Below, one piece after another: positions 7,672 to 16,170 of a stretch of DNA of 64,000 nt. Position 1 is the stretch's first letter. The number at the start of each line of letters is the position of its first letter. The stretch is from assembly GCF_008933165.1 (NCBI RefSeq), contig NZ_WBVQ01000001.1:310001-374000 (forward strand), written 5' to 3'. The notes under the pieces are model-generated. The model did no database searches. It was not told the origin of the DNA and saw only the letters and a list, made by a program, of their open reading frames with translations. The position numbers were made by a program, and so were the translations under genes. The DNA comes from Phaeocystidibacter marisrubri. GTDB lineage: Bacteria; Bacteroidota; Bacteroidia; Flavobacteriales; Schleiferiaceae.

Positions 7672-8043
7672 GGTTATCTACTTTTTAATGAATTAAATCC
7701 TTGAAAAGCAGATGTTTGCTGAGCATAGTTATCCCCTCCAATTTCCCGCTAAGCGCGGATTGTCATAGCATGACATTGGGACCGAGCTGAGCAAACAGCC
7801 GCCGGTTGTGAGGAAGGAGGAATGGGGCTACTTTCTTTTTGTCGTCTTTTCCTCAGAAGACTCGAATTGGAAAGTTTTGCATTCCAAATGATGCTCAGAA
7901 CAGAAGAAGGGATTGATCGGAACTCTTCGTCTTTTACTCTAGTTGTACATGTTAGAGGTTCTGAACTCGTGATTTGTGATCTTAAATCTGAGACTAAAGT
8001 ACAGGTAGGGATAAGGTGGTCTGAACGGGCGTTGAAGAAATGA

Positions 8044-8073
8044 TTCCCGCGTAAAACCCGCGGGAACCCGCGG
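8044..8073. repeat. Triple CCCGCG repeat / GC-rich hairpin
   Basis: CCCGCG occurs at 8046-8051, 8057-8062 and 8067-8072, spaced 11 and 10 bases. TTCCCGCG (8044-8051) pairs perfectly with CGCGGGAA (8059-8066), and CCGCGGG can pair alternatively with CCCGCGG. It is far more GC-rich than its surroundings. It could be a REP-like palindrome, a protein-binding site or a leftover terminator stem. Confidence 0.5.
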
Positions 8074-8141
8074 AAAGATGTGAAGCGCAATGAGACGCAC
8101 AGTCCATGAGTCTGCAGGAGGCAATAGGTGAGAAATAGAGC

Positions 8142-8174
8142 AAAAAAAAATCCCGCCTGATAAGTGCGGGATTT
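8142..8174 (-). terminator. Rho-independent terminator of mfd
   Basis: Stem AATCCCGC (8149-8156) pairs with GCGGGATT (8166-8173) around a 9-base loop, followed on the minus strand by eight or more T. It begins about 20 bases after the mfd stop codon. Confidence 0.88.
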
Positions 8175-8193
8175 GAGTTTTCGACGGAGTGAA

Positions 8194-11100
8194 TTACGAT
8201 GACACTTCTTCTTGCAAAGCGAGTGGCTGAAGGAAGCTCATGGCTTCATTGATGTCTTTCACATTGGAAATCACCAAGCTAAGACGATCGTTTTTCTGCT
8301 TCATTTGTGCTCGTTTGTGCTGTGTGGCAACAAAGTTGAGCATGCCTTGGAAGAGGGGGCTATCGAAGTATTCACTGTCTTTTTTAGAAGTAAAGTAACC
8401 AATGAACTTACCCATCTTGATGACGATCTTTTCAAAGCCAAGGTTTTGACCAATCCACCGCAGGTGCATAGAGTTGATGAGGTCTTCTACGGGTTGAGGC
8501 AATTCGCCAAAACGGTCGATAAGTCCTTCTCTAAATTGATCCAATTCTTCCGCCGATTCAAGAGAGTCGAGCTCTCGATATAGGCGCAAGCGCTCTTCAA
8601 TATTGTTTACGTATTCGTCTGGAATTAGAATTTCTAAGTCGGTGTCGAGCTGGCACTCTTTGACGTATTTGCCCGACTTTAGCTCGTCTTGATAAAGGTC
8701 TTTGAACTCGGTTTCTTTGAGTTCTTCTACGGCTTCTGCAAGGATTTTCTGGTAGGCGTCCATGCCCATGTCTGTGATAAATCCAGACTGTTCGGCACCT
8801 AGCATATCCCCAGCTCCACGGATTTCAAGATCGCGAAGAGCGATTTTAAATCCACTTCCCAAATCACTGAACTGTTCGATAGCTTGAAGGCGTTTTCTCG
8901 ATTCATCTGGGAGCGTTCCGAGAGGAGGGGTGATGAGTTTGCAAAAGGCTTTCTTGTTACCTCTACCAACACGACCTCGCATTTGATGGAGGTCACTCAA
9001 TCCAAAATTCTGTGCGTGGTTGATGATGATGGTGTTGGCATTGGGAACGTCCAATCCACTTTCAATAATGGTGGTGGATATAAGTACGTCGAATTCGCCT
9101 TCCATGAAACTGAGCATCATGTCTTCTAGCTTCTTGCCGTCCATTTGGCCATGTCCAATGCCAAAGCGGACATCCGGGCAAAGTCGCTGTAGAGTGCCCG
9201 CTACTTCTCGGATATTTTGAATTCGATTATGGATGAAGAAGACCTGGCCACCTCGACTAACTTCGTACATAATCGCATCTCGAATGGCTTCTTCATTGAA
9301 CCCTATCAGTTCTGTTTCAATGGGCTGTCTGTTGGGAGGCGGGGTGTTGATTACGCTTAAATCGCGAGCGGCCATCAATGAAAATTGAAGGGTGCGCGGA
9401 ATTGGCGTAGCCGTGAGCGTAAGGGTGTCTACGTTCACTCGAAGTGTTTTCAACTTGTCTTTTACCGCTACACCAAATTTCTGTTCTTCATCAATAATGA
9501 GAAGCCCAAGGTCTTTGAACTTGACATCCTTTCCTACTAATTTGTGGGTACCGATGATGATGTCGATTTTTCCGTCCGCCAAATCCGCAAGTGTGGCTTT
9601 TGTCTTAGCTGCGCTCTTGAAGCGGTTTAAATAGTCGATTCGAACTGGAAAATCCTTTAATCGCTCCGAAAAGGTTTTGTGGTGTTGAAAGGCGAGAATG
9701 GTGGTTGGAACGAGCACTGCAACTTGCTTTCCGTCAGTGGCTGCTTTAAACGCCGCGCGTATGGCCACTTCGGTCTTGCCGAATCCTACATCGCCACAAA
9801 CCAAGCGATCCATTGGTATGGTTTTCTCCATATCCATTTTCACGTCTTGCGTAGCCTTGTATTGATCTGGAGTATCTTCGTACACGAATGATGCTTCCAG
9901 TTCATGTTGAAGGTAGCTGTCTGGCGAGAATGAAAAGCCCTTGGCTTCTTTCCTTTTGGCGTACAATCGAATAAGGTCGTACGCAATCTCTTTAACCTTC
10001 TTCTTGGTTTTGTTCTTGAGATTATTCCAAACCGGTGAACCGAGTTTGTGAACAGCTGGTGCGGTACCGTCTTTGGAATTGTATTTGGAGATCTTGTGAA
10101 GCGAGTGAATAGAGATGTAAAGCGTATCCGAGTCGCGATAAATCAACTTAATGGCCTCTTGCGTCTTGCCATTCACATCGATCTTTTGAAGTCCACCGAA
10201 TTTGCCGATACCGTGATCTATGTGTGTTACATAATCACCGTATTGTAAGCTGTTGAGCTCTTTTAAAGTGATACTCTGTTTCTTCTCAAAACCGTTCTTG
10301 AGGCGGAACCTTTGGTATCGTTCAAAGATTTGATGATCGGTATAGAACGACATTTGGCGTTCAGTGTCTTCCCAACCTTCGTGAAGGGCACCGAGTACAG
10401 GAGTGAACTTTACTTCGGCTCCGATGTCTTCAAAAATGGAGTGGAAACGTTCAATTTGCTGCTGACTCCCGCATAAGATGTAATTGGTCCAACCGCGTTT
10501 GGTGTTCGCATTGAGCGTGTCAGTTAGGAGCTCAAAGTTTTTATTAAAGCTCGGCTGAGGTTGTCCGCTAAAAGAGAATCGCTCCTGTGTTGGGTATTGC
10601 TTGGAACCGAATTCTACAACCTTGAAACTTTTCAAGTTTTCCCCAAAAGTCTGACTATTGGTAAAGAGTTGATAAGGTTTGTAGTGATTGATATCGGACG
10701 ACAAGGTGGCATAGATTTCCTCAGCCTTATCGTAGAGCTTGTCTAGGATCTGCCCCGTTGTGCTAGCATCTTTTACCCAAACAGTGGTGTTTTCTGGCAC
10801 GTATTCCAAGAAACTCTGGCGGGTTTCAAGCACCTTTTTGTTGTCCACATTCGGGACAATTTCCATTTTCTTGATGGGGTCGATGGAGAGCTGAGTTTCC
10901 ACGTCAAAGGTTCGAATCGAGTCTACTTCATTGCCAAAGAACTCGATACGTACAGGATGGTCGTGCGCGAAGCTAAAGACATCGGCAATCCCCCCACGAA
11001 TACTAAATTGACCAGGATCCGTAACAAAGTCGACACGTTCAAAGTGGTATTCGAAAAGCGTTTCGTTTAGAAAGTCGATGTTCAGTTTATCGCCTGTCTT

Positions 11101-11541
11101 TACTTGAAGTGTATTTGCTCGAAGCTCCTTCTTGGTGATAACCTGTTCAAAGATGGCATCGGCGTAGGAGACAATGAGTGGCGACTTTCGACGGTTAGAA
11201 ATGCGGTTGAGCACCTCGGCGCGAAGCAGGATATTGGCATTGTTCGTACCATCAACTTCATAGGGTCTTCGATAAGATCCTGGATAGAAGAGTACGTCTT
11301 TATCACCGACTAATTTTTCTAGATCATTCAGAACATACGCCGCCTCTTCCTTATCGGTAAGGATAAGAAGAATAGGGGTTTGGCTACTCAAATAGGAGGT
11401 AGCTGTAAGTACAGATAGGAAAGATCCGGGCACGCCGTCTAGTCCAAGGGCCACTCCAGAGGGGGTGTCTTGGATCTTAGATATCCACTTTTGAACCAGT
11501 GGTTGTTCGGCGTAAAGCGAGAGTAATTCTTTCGCGTTCAA
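8194..11541 (-). CDS. mfd: Transcription-repair coupling factor
   Basis: The 1115-residue protein is a full-length Mfd translocase, which removes RNA polymerase stalled at DNA lesions and recruits UvrA. The UvrB-like N-terminal part covers about residues 1-330. The polymerase-interacting CarD-like domain starts near 424 (ITLKELNSLQYGDYVTHIDH). The helicase core has Walker A GDVGFGKTE near 584, the DEEQ box (LLIIDEEQKFGV) near 682, TLTATPIPRTL and the motif VI region MRGRVGRGNKKAFC. The C-terminal TRCF domain follows. The frame opens with TTG (NAKELLSLY follows); no ATG is available near the family's usual N-terminus. The start is 7 bases after the fbp stop codon, so fbp-mfd is probably one transcript, ended by the strong terminator. 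Confidence 0.97.
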   Translation of the reverse strand: MNAKELLSLYAEQPLVQKWISKIQDTPSGVALGLDGVPGSFLSVLTATSYLSSQTPILLILTDKEEAAYVLNDLEKLVGDKDVLFYPGSYRRPYEVDGTNNANILLRAEVLNRISNRRKSPLIVSYADAIFEQVITKKELRANTLQVKTGDKLNIDFLNETLFEYHFERVDFVTDPGQFSIRGGIADVFSFAHDHPVRIEFFGNEVDSIRTFDVETQLSIDPIKKMEIVPNVDNKKVLETRQSFLEYVPENTTVWVKDASTTGQILDKLYDKAEEIYATLSSDINHYKPYQLFTNSQTFGENLKSFKVVEFGSKQYPTQERFSFSGQPQPSFNKNFELLTDTLNANTKRGWTNYILCGSQQQIERFHSIFEDIGAEVKFTPVLGALHEGWEDTERQMSFYTDHQIFERYQRFRLKNGFEKKQSITLKELNSLQYGDYVTHIDHGIGKFGGLQKIDVNGKTQEAIKLIYRDSDTLYISIHSLHKISKYNSKDGTAPAVHKLGSPVWNNLKNKTKKKVKEIAYDLIRLYAKRKEAKGFSFSPDSYLQHELEASFVYEDTPDQYKATQDVKMDMEKTIPMDRLVCGDVGFGKTEVAIRAAFKAATDGKQVAVLVPTTILAFQHHKTFSERLKDFPVRIDYLNRFKSAAKTKATLADLADGKIDIIIGTHKLVGKDVKFKDLGLLIIDEEQKFGVAVKDKLKTLRVNVDTLTLTATPIPRTLQFSLMAARDLSVINTPPPNRQPIETELIGFNEEAIRDAIMYEVSRGGQVFFIHNRIQNIREVAGTLQRLCPDVRFGIGHGQMDGKKLEDMMLSFMEGEFDVLISTTIIESGLDVPNANTIIINHAQNFGLSDLHQMRGRVGRGNKKAFCKLITPPLGTLPDESRKRLQAIEQFSDLGSGFKIALRDLEIRGAGDMLGAEQSGFITDMGMDAYQKILAEAVEELKETEFKDLYQDELKSGKYVKECQLDTDLEILIPDEYVNNIEERLRLYRELDSLESAEELDQFREGLIDRFGELPQPVEDLINSMHLRWIGQNLGFEKIVIKMGKFIGYFTSKKDSEYFDSPLFQGMLNFVATQHKRAQMKQKNDRLSLVISNVKDINEAMSFLQPLALQEEVSS

Positions 11542-11548
11542 ATGTTTG

Positions 11549-12556
11549 TTATTCTTCCGCTCGAATAAAAGCTTCAGCAGTTTCTACCATTTTAGGAGAA
11601 CCGATGAAATACGGTACACGTTGATGCAATTCTTCGGGCTGGATATCCAAAATTCTATTTTCTCCATCAGATGCTTTTCCACCTGCTTGTTCAGCGATAA
11701 AGGCCAGTGGATTGCATTCGTACAACAGTCTCAATTTACCTTTAGGTGCCTTGGTTCCTGTAGGGTAGATGTAGATTCCTCCCTTTAATAGGTTTCTGTG
11801 GAAATCACTTACCAAGGATCCAATATATCTAGAGGTATATGGGCGATTTGTGGCTTCATCAACCTCTTGACAATACTTGATGTACTTCTTCACTCCACCA
11901 TGAAAGTGTGCGTAGTTCCCTTCATTCACGGAGTAAATTCTACCCTCTTCAGGAATTTTCATTTGAGGGTGAGAAAGGCAGAAAACACCAATAGAAGGGT
12001 CAAGCGTGAATCCGTTTACACCGTGACCTGTTGTATACACCAACATAGTTGATGAACCGTAAACAACATAACCAGCGGCTACTTGTTTATTGCCAGGCTG
12101 CAAGAAATCTTCCAATTGAACAGGCGTTCCTTCTGGAGAAACTCTGCGGTAGATACTGAAGATCGTACCAACCGACACATTTACGTCGATGTTTGAAGAT
12201 CCATCAAGTGGATCCATCAGTACGACGTACTTCGCTTCTTTGTGAATTTCGTCATTGAAAGCGATGAAATCTTCCAATTCCTCACTTCCCACACCACAAA
12301 CTTCTCCCATGGCGCGCATGGCGCTAATAAAAGTGTCGTTCGCAAAAACGTCCAATTTCATCTGGTTTTCACCTTGAATGTTTTCGGCGCCAACTGCTCC
12401 TAAAATATCTACAAGACCCGCCTTGTTGATTTCACGGTTAACCACTTTTGCGGCTAAACGAATGGAGGTAAGGAGTTGAGATAGTTCTCCTGTTGCGTAT
12501 GGGAATTCACTTTGCTTTTCAACAATGAATTCTCCTAATGTAGTGGGTCTTTGCAT
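11549..12556 (-). CDS. fbp: Class 1 fructose-1,6-bisphosphatase
   Basis: The protein has 335 residues, the normal length for the class 1 enzyme, which hydrolyses fructose 1,6-bisphosphate to fructose 6-phosphate in gluconeogenesis. The metal-binding signature [20 protein letters not shown] lies near residues 110-130. Substrate-binding parts are visible as [15 protein letters not shown] and the C-terminal [20 protein letters not shown] with the GENRILDI region. It is cytosolic. The start codon is a clear ATG; no ribosome site is seen. It precedes mfd by 7 bases, an operon of unrelated functions. A class I aldolase gene for the same pathway lies elsewhere in this window (54588-55646). Confidence 0.97.
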   Translation of the reverse strand: MQRPTTLGEFIVEKQSEFPYATGELSQLLTSIRLAAKVVNREINKAGLVDILGAVGAENIQGENQMKLDVFANDTFISAMRAMGEVCGVGSEELEDFIAFNDEIHKEAKYVVLMDPLDGSSNIDVNVSVGTIFSIYRRVSPEGTPVQLEDFLQPGNKQVAAGYVVYGSSTMLVYTTGHGVNGFTLDPSIGVFCLSHPQMKIPEEGRIYSVNEGNYAHFHGGVKKYIKYCQEVDEATNRPYTSRYIGSLVSDFHRNLLKGGIYIYPTGTKAPKGKLRLLYECNPLAFIAEQAGGKASDGENRILDIQPEELHQRVPYFIGSPKMVETAEAFIRAEE

Positions 12557-12613
12557 GATGGGTTTTTTCTGAGCCCGACAAAGATAGCGATGTAGAATGA
12601 AAAAGGGGAGGGT

Positions 12614-12925
12614 CTATCGAATCGAATATATTCCGTTCGTTACTGTATCGCCTGTATTTGTGTATAAATGGATAAACCTCATGTTGTAAACAGGAGGAGA
12701 ATAGTTCCCCGATGTGTCTATGGAGCCAGATAAGTAAGTAGCGTTTCTCCAAGTGTAAACTTTGCCAATAATGGGGTCTGTTTTGATCGTGTAATTAGGG
12801 CCAAGTTCATAGATCGCTGTTGAGATATGCTCATTGTTAAATCTGTGGATACGTTTTGAATATCGGTAGTGTTGCATTCCGCAGGATGTGGCAATGAGGA
12901 GAAGAGTGAATGTGATAAATTTCAT
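12614..12925 (-). CDS. Short putative lipoprotein, unrecognised
   Basis: The protein has 103 residues with a lipoprotein-type start, MKFITFTLLLIATSCGMQ (lipidated Cys at residue 15). The mature part is rich in Tyr, Thr and Asn (ISTAIYELGPNYTIKTDPII, YTWRNATYLSGSIDTSG), suggesting a small beta-rich domain, and contains no motif I recognise. It is on the same strand as fbp, with a 57-base gap, and divergent from lysA. It may be specific to this lineage. The signal peptide and the clean ATG support it as a real gene; the low length leaves some doubt. Confidence 0.65.
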   Translation of the reverse strand: MKFITFTLLLIATSCGMQHYRYSKRIHRFNNEHISTAIYELGPNYTIKTDPIIGKVYTWRNATYLSGSIDTSGNYSPPVYNMRFIHLYTNTGDTVTNGIYSIR

Positions 12926-13042
12926 CGTTTATGGTTTTAGGCTGATAGTTCAATCATTGTACCGCCTTTCTAAAATTTTCATTCATGGTCTTGTGAAATA
13001 ATAAACATGATGTTATATTTTAGTTCAATGCGTTCAGAACCC

Positions 13043-13073
13043 TTGCTTGGTGCAATAGGTCGATTTACTTTTG
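13043..13073 (+). promoter_or_regulatory. lysA promoter, Bacteroidota type
   Basis: TTG (13043-13045), 20 bases, then TACTTTTG (13066-13073) match the TTG/TAnnTTTG consensus of the Bacteroidota primary sigma factor exactly. The lysA ATG lies 21 bases past the -7 element, with GAAAGGA just before it. Confidence 0.75.
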
Positions 13074-13094
13074 CACCATTAATTGAAAGGAATC

Positions 13095-14339
13095 ATGGAT
13101 CAGACATCAATTGTTTGGAGTTCAGAGAATGCTGAAGCGCTAGTTACAGAATTTGGATCACCGTTGTTTGTATACGACACCGTTGTAATCGAAAGACAGT
13201 ACAAACGACTTCGTCAGGCGTTCAACCGCTGTGCAACGCGCATTCACTTTGCAGGAAAGTCGCTGTCCAATGTGAACATTTGGAAGTTCATCCAACAATT
13301 GGGAGCCGGTTTCGATGCCGTTTCCATTGAAGAAGTGAAACTTGCCTTGCACGCTGGGTTTGATCCACGAGAAATCCTTTTTACTCCGAATAGCGTTGGC
13401 CTAGCTGAATATGAAGAGGCCATTCGATTGGGTGTTCACATCAATGTAGATAACCTATCTATATTGGAGGAGCTAGGCGCGATTTACGGGGATAGAGTGC
13501 CTATTGGTATCCGAATCAATCCACATATCTTGGCGGGGGGCAACCACAAGATTAGTACCGGACACATTGATAGTAAGTTTGGTATATCCGTTCATCAAAT
13601 GCGTCATCTGCACCGCATCGTAGACCATTACGGCTTGCGTATTGATGGCCTGCACATGCACACGGGAAGCGAAATCCTAGATGTTCAAGTCTTCTTGACA
13701 GGCGCTCAAATTCTTCTCGACTTAGCGATGGACTTCCCACATTTAGAGTACATCGATTTTGGTTCGGGTTTCAAAGTGGCCTACAAGCCAAATGATCTTG
13801 AAACGGATATCGAAGAGCTTGGTGAAAAGATGTGTGGGCTCTTCAATGAATTCTGCGAGAATTACGGTAGAGAATTGGAGCTGATTTTTGAACCGGGAAA
13901 GTTCTTAGTATCAGAAGCGGGTACCTTCTTAACTACCTCACAAGTTATTAAGCAAACCACCAGCACGGTTTTCGTTGGGGTAGATAGTGGATTGAATCAT
14001 TTCATTCGTCCAATGTTCTATGATTCCTACCATCATATCGACAATTTGTCGAATCCCGACGGAAAACAGCGTATTTATTCAGTAGTCGGTTACATTTGCG
14101 AAACCGACACCTTTGCTTGGGATCGTCCGCTTCCAGAAGTTCGTCAAGGTGACATCCTAGCATTCCGCAATGCAGGTGCCTATGTGATGTCCATGGCGAG
14201 CAATTACAACAGCCGACTTCTTCCTGCGGAGGTGATGTACATCAATGGTGAATACAGGCTAATTCGCCGAAGACAGGAATTGAACGATTTACTTCGTGAT
14301 CAGATTGAGATTGAATGGAACCAAAACGCATTGAGTTAA
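13095..14339 (+). CDS. lysA: Diaminopimelate decarboxylase
   Basis: This PLP enzyme makes L-lysine from meso-diaminopimelate, the last step of lysine synthesis. The 414-residue form starting at ATG (MDQTSIVW) is chosen over an in-frame TTG four codons upstream, because the promoter and an AAAGGA site sit just before it. The PLP lysine is in HFAGKSLSNVNIW near residue 55. Other family signatures are HMHTGSEI, DFGSGF, EPGKFLVSEAG, GYICETDTFAW and YVMSMASNYNSR near the C-terminus. EPGK replaces the common EPGR, as in some Bacteroidota sequences. It is first in a three-gene operon: its last 25 bases overlap an acetyltransferase gene, which overlaps aspartate kinase. Confidence 0.95.
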   Translation: MDQTSIVWSSENAEALVTEFGSPLFVYDTVVIERQYKRLRQAFNRCATRIHFAGKSLSNVNIWKFIQQLGAGFDAVSIEEVKLALHAGFDPREILFTPNSVGLAEYEEAIRLGVHINVDNLSILEELGAIYGDRVPIGIRINPHILAGGNHKISTGHIDSKFGISVHQMRHLHRIVDHYGLRIDGLHMHTGSEILDVQVFLTGAQILLDLAMDFPHLEYIDFGSGFKVAYKPNDLETDIEELGEKMCGLFNEFCENYGRELELIFEPGKFLVSEAGTFLTTSQVIKQTTSTVFVGVDSGLNHFIRPMFYDSYHHIDNLSNPDGKQRIYSVVGYICETDTFAWDRPLPEVRQGDILAFRNAGAYVMSMASNYNSRLLPAEVMYINGEYRLIRRRQELNDLLRDQIEIEWNQNALS

Positions 14340-14824
14340 GAAAAGCAGAATTGGGCGACCTAACGGACGTTCATTACCTCATTCAACAACTTGCGATTTT
14401 TGAGAAAGAACCGGATGCGGTTGAAATTTCGATTGAAGATCTCCAACGACACTACTCCGAATCCAGATTTGAAGTTTTCCTTGCGGCCATCGACGGAAAG
14501 ACCGTGGGTATGGCCTTGTTCTACGAGCGCTATAGCACGTGGAAAGGACCGTTTATTCACCTTGAAGACCTTTTCGTTATTCCTGAATTTAGAGGAAGAG
14601 GCATAGGTAGAATGCTATTGGAGTGGGTGATCTTTGAATCCGATAGAAGAGGAGCTCGCAGATTGGGTTGGGAAGTTCTCGACTGGAATACTCCAGCTGT
14701 GAAATTCTATGAAAGTATGGGAGCTGTGATTGAGAAATCATGGTGGCAATGCAGAATGTATAAGTCAGAAATTGAATCGTTTGATTACCGATTCATTGAG
14801 GAGATAAAAGAAGTTGAGTCATGA
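14315..14824 (+). CDS. GNAT acetyltransferase, diamine acetyltransferase-like
   Basis: The 169-residue GNAT-fold protein carries the acetyl-CoA site FRGRGIGRMLLEWVIFESDR near residues 90-110. Upstream motifs (IQQLAIFEKEPD, FYERYSTWKGPFIHLEDLFV) and the tail (LGWEVLDWNTPAVKFYESMG) match the spermidine/diamine N-acetyltransferase-like branch (SSAT family), but substrate choice cannot be read with confidence. It starts inside the end of lysA and ends inside the start of lysC (ATGA overlap), so the three are co-transcribed and translationally coupled. That places it among genes of lysine/diaminopimelate synthesis, whose products are diamino compounds; a role in acetylating such an amine is possible but is inference. 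Confidence 0.88.
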   Translation: MEPKRIELRKAELGDLTDVHYLIQQLAIFEKEPDAVEISIEDLQRHYSESRFEVFLAAIDGKTVGMALFYERYSTWKGPFIHLEDLFVIPEFRGRGIGRMLLEWVIFESDRRGARRLGWEVLDWNTPAVKFYESMGAVIEKSWWQCRMYKSEIESFDYRFIEEIKEVES

Positions 14825-16092
14825 GCGATGTGTTTCGCGTATATAAATTCGGTGGAGCTTCAGTGAAAGATGCTGCAGCCGTACGCAACGTTTCTGAGAT
14901 CATAGTGAACCATGCGGAAGAGCCTTTAGTGGTTGTGGTTTCTGCAATGGGAAAAACAACAAATGCCCTGGAAACGGTAATCGCGGCTATCATGAGTAAG
15001 GATGAGTCGCTATTGCATTCCTCCATTCAGGTAGTGATTGATTTTCACCGGGTAATTGTCGAAGAACTCTTTGGTGCCTCTCATCCTGTTTGGTCTTCCA
15101 TAGAAGGAATGTTTACCGAAATGCGTTCGCAAGCAACTCTTCGTGTAGACGAGAAATATGGAGAACTTTATGATCGACTCATTGGTTTTGGTGAGATGCT
15201 CTCCACTCAAATTGTAGATGCTTATCTAAAAGAGATGGGTATTGACTCTACTTGGCAAAATGCACAGGAGCTGATTGTGACGAATGCCGATCACAGAAGG
15301 GCCACCGTAGATTTTGAGAAGACGGAAATACGCGTTCGTGAGGCGGTAACGCCCAAAGGCGTTCATGTGATTCAAGGTTTTCTGGGCGCAACAGAATCGG
15401 GAAAACCCACCACTTTGGGACGAGAAGGTTCCGATTATACGGCTGCCGTGATGGCCTTCGTTCTCAACGCCGCTGAAGTGTGTATCTGGAAAGATGTTCC
15501 AGGCGTCTTGACGGGTGATCCAAAGGTTTTTGACGATGTAATTCAACTGCAAACCATTTCCTTTAGGGAAGCGATTGAGCTAGCCTACTACGGAGCTTCC
15601 GTGATTCACCCCAAGACGATACAGCCATTACAGCGAAAGGAAATTCCCTTACGAGTGCGAAGCTTTGTTAACCCTACTGCACCTGGGACATCTATTCAAC
15701 AAGGGAAATCACTTGTGCCTATGTCGCCTTGTTTCATTCGAAAAGGCAATCAAGTGTTAATAACCTTGAGCACACGAGATCTTGCTTTTATTGTCGAAAA
15801 TCATCTCTCCAAGATTTATCAAACCTTCCACAAGATTGGTGTCGCCGTTAACCTCATGCAGAATTCAGCAGTAAGTTCTTCATTTTCTATCAATAATGAT
15901 CCTATTCTTATTCCTCAGTTGTTAGAAGAATTACGCGGTGATTTTACCGTGAAGCACAACGAGGATTTAACCCTTTACACCATTCGTCACTACGACGCGG
16001 CTGCTGTGAATTCTATAAAGAACAGAGGAGAGGTCTTCCTTGAACAAGTCACTCGACATACCCATCAAATGGTGCTCAAAGAAGTACAATAA
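14821..16092 (+). CDS. lysC: Aspartate kinase, monofunctional
   Basis: The 423-residue kinase phosphorylates aspartate, the first step towards lysine, threonine and methionine. The nucleotide-binding start is VYKFGGASVKDA (Ala where most family members have Thr). The substrate region is near GFLGATESGKPTTLGREGSD, and WKDVPGVLTGDPK is the kinase motif. The last 120 residues are two ACT-type regulatory folds (LITLSTRDLAFI ... IGVAVNLMQNSAVSSS), which suggests feedback control by an end product such as lysine. No homoserine dehydrogenase domain is fused to it. The GTG/ATG choice is simple: the ATG overlaps the preceding stop. With lysA it supports diaminopimelate-pathway lysine synthesis. Confidence 0.95.
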   Translation: MSDVFRVYKFGGASVKDAAAVRNVSEIIVNHAEEPLVVVVSAMGKTTNALETVIAAIMSKDESLLHSSIQVVIDFHRVIVEELFGASHPVWSSIEGMFTEMRSQATLRVDEKYGELYDRLIGFGEMLSTQIVDAYLKEMGIDSTWQNAQELIVTNADHRRATVDFEKTEIRVREAVTPKGVHVIQGFLGATESGKPTTLGREGSDYTAAVMAFVLNAAEVCIWKDVPGVLTGDPKVFDDVIQLQTISFREAIELAYYGASVIHPKTIQPLQRKEIPLRVRSFVNPTAPGTSIQQGKSLVPMSPCFIRKGNQVLITLSTRDLAFIVENHLSKIYQTFHKIGVAVNLMQNSAVSSSFSINNDPILIPQLLEELRGDFTVKHNEDLTLYTIRHYDAAAVNSIKNRGEVFLEQVTRHTHQMVLKEVQ

Positions 16093-16130
16093 CCTTGTTG
16101 ATAACTGCAAGTGCCTGCGTTGGGCCATAA

Positions 16131-16162
16131 TTGAATTTCGATACCCCGAATTGTTACCTTTG
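16131..16162 (+). promoter_or_regulatory. Promoter of acyltransferase gene
   Basis: TTG (16131-16133), 21 bases, then TACCTTTG (16155-16162) match the Bacteroidota consensus exactly. The ATG is only 8 bases after the -7 element, so the message would have almost no leader. Confidence 0.7.
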
Positions 16163-16170
16163 TTTGTAGC

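Larger units (their letters stand above)
7672..8193. other. Non-coding gap with palindromes
   Basis: Short open frames here show no protein-like composition, and I see no gene. The gap holds a palindrome TGTCAT-AGC-ATGACA (7761-7775), a GC-rich repeat block near 8044-8073 and the mfd terminator at its right end. The palindrome could be a regulator site for the lipoprotein gene, but its distance (about 90 bases) makes this uncertain. Confidence 0.5.

Noticed and set aside
7749-8124. Short open frames in the gap left of mfd
   Set aside because: Their composition (many Arg, Pro, Ser and Cys, no motif) and overlap with palindromes point to chance frames.
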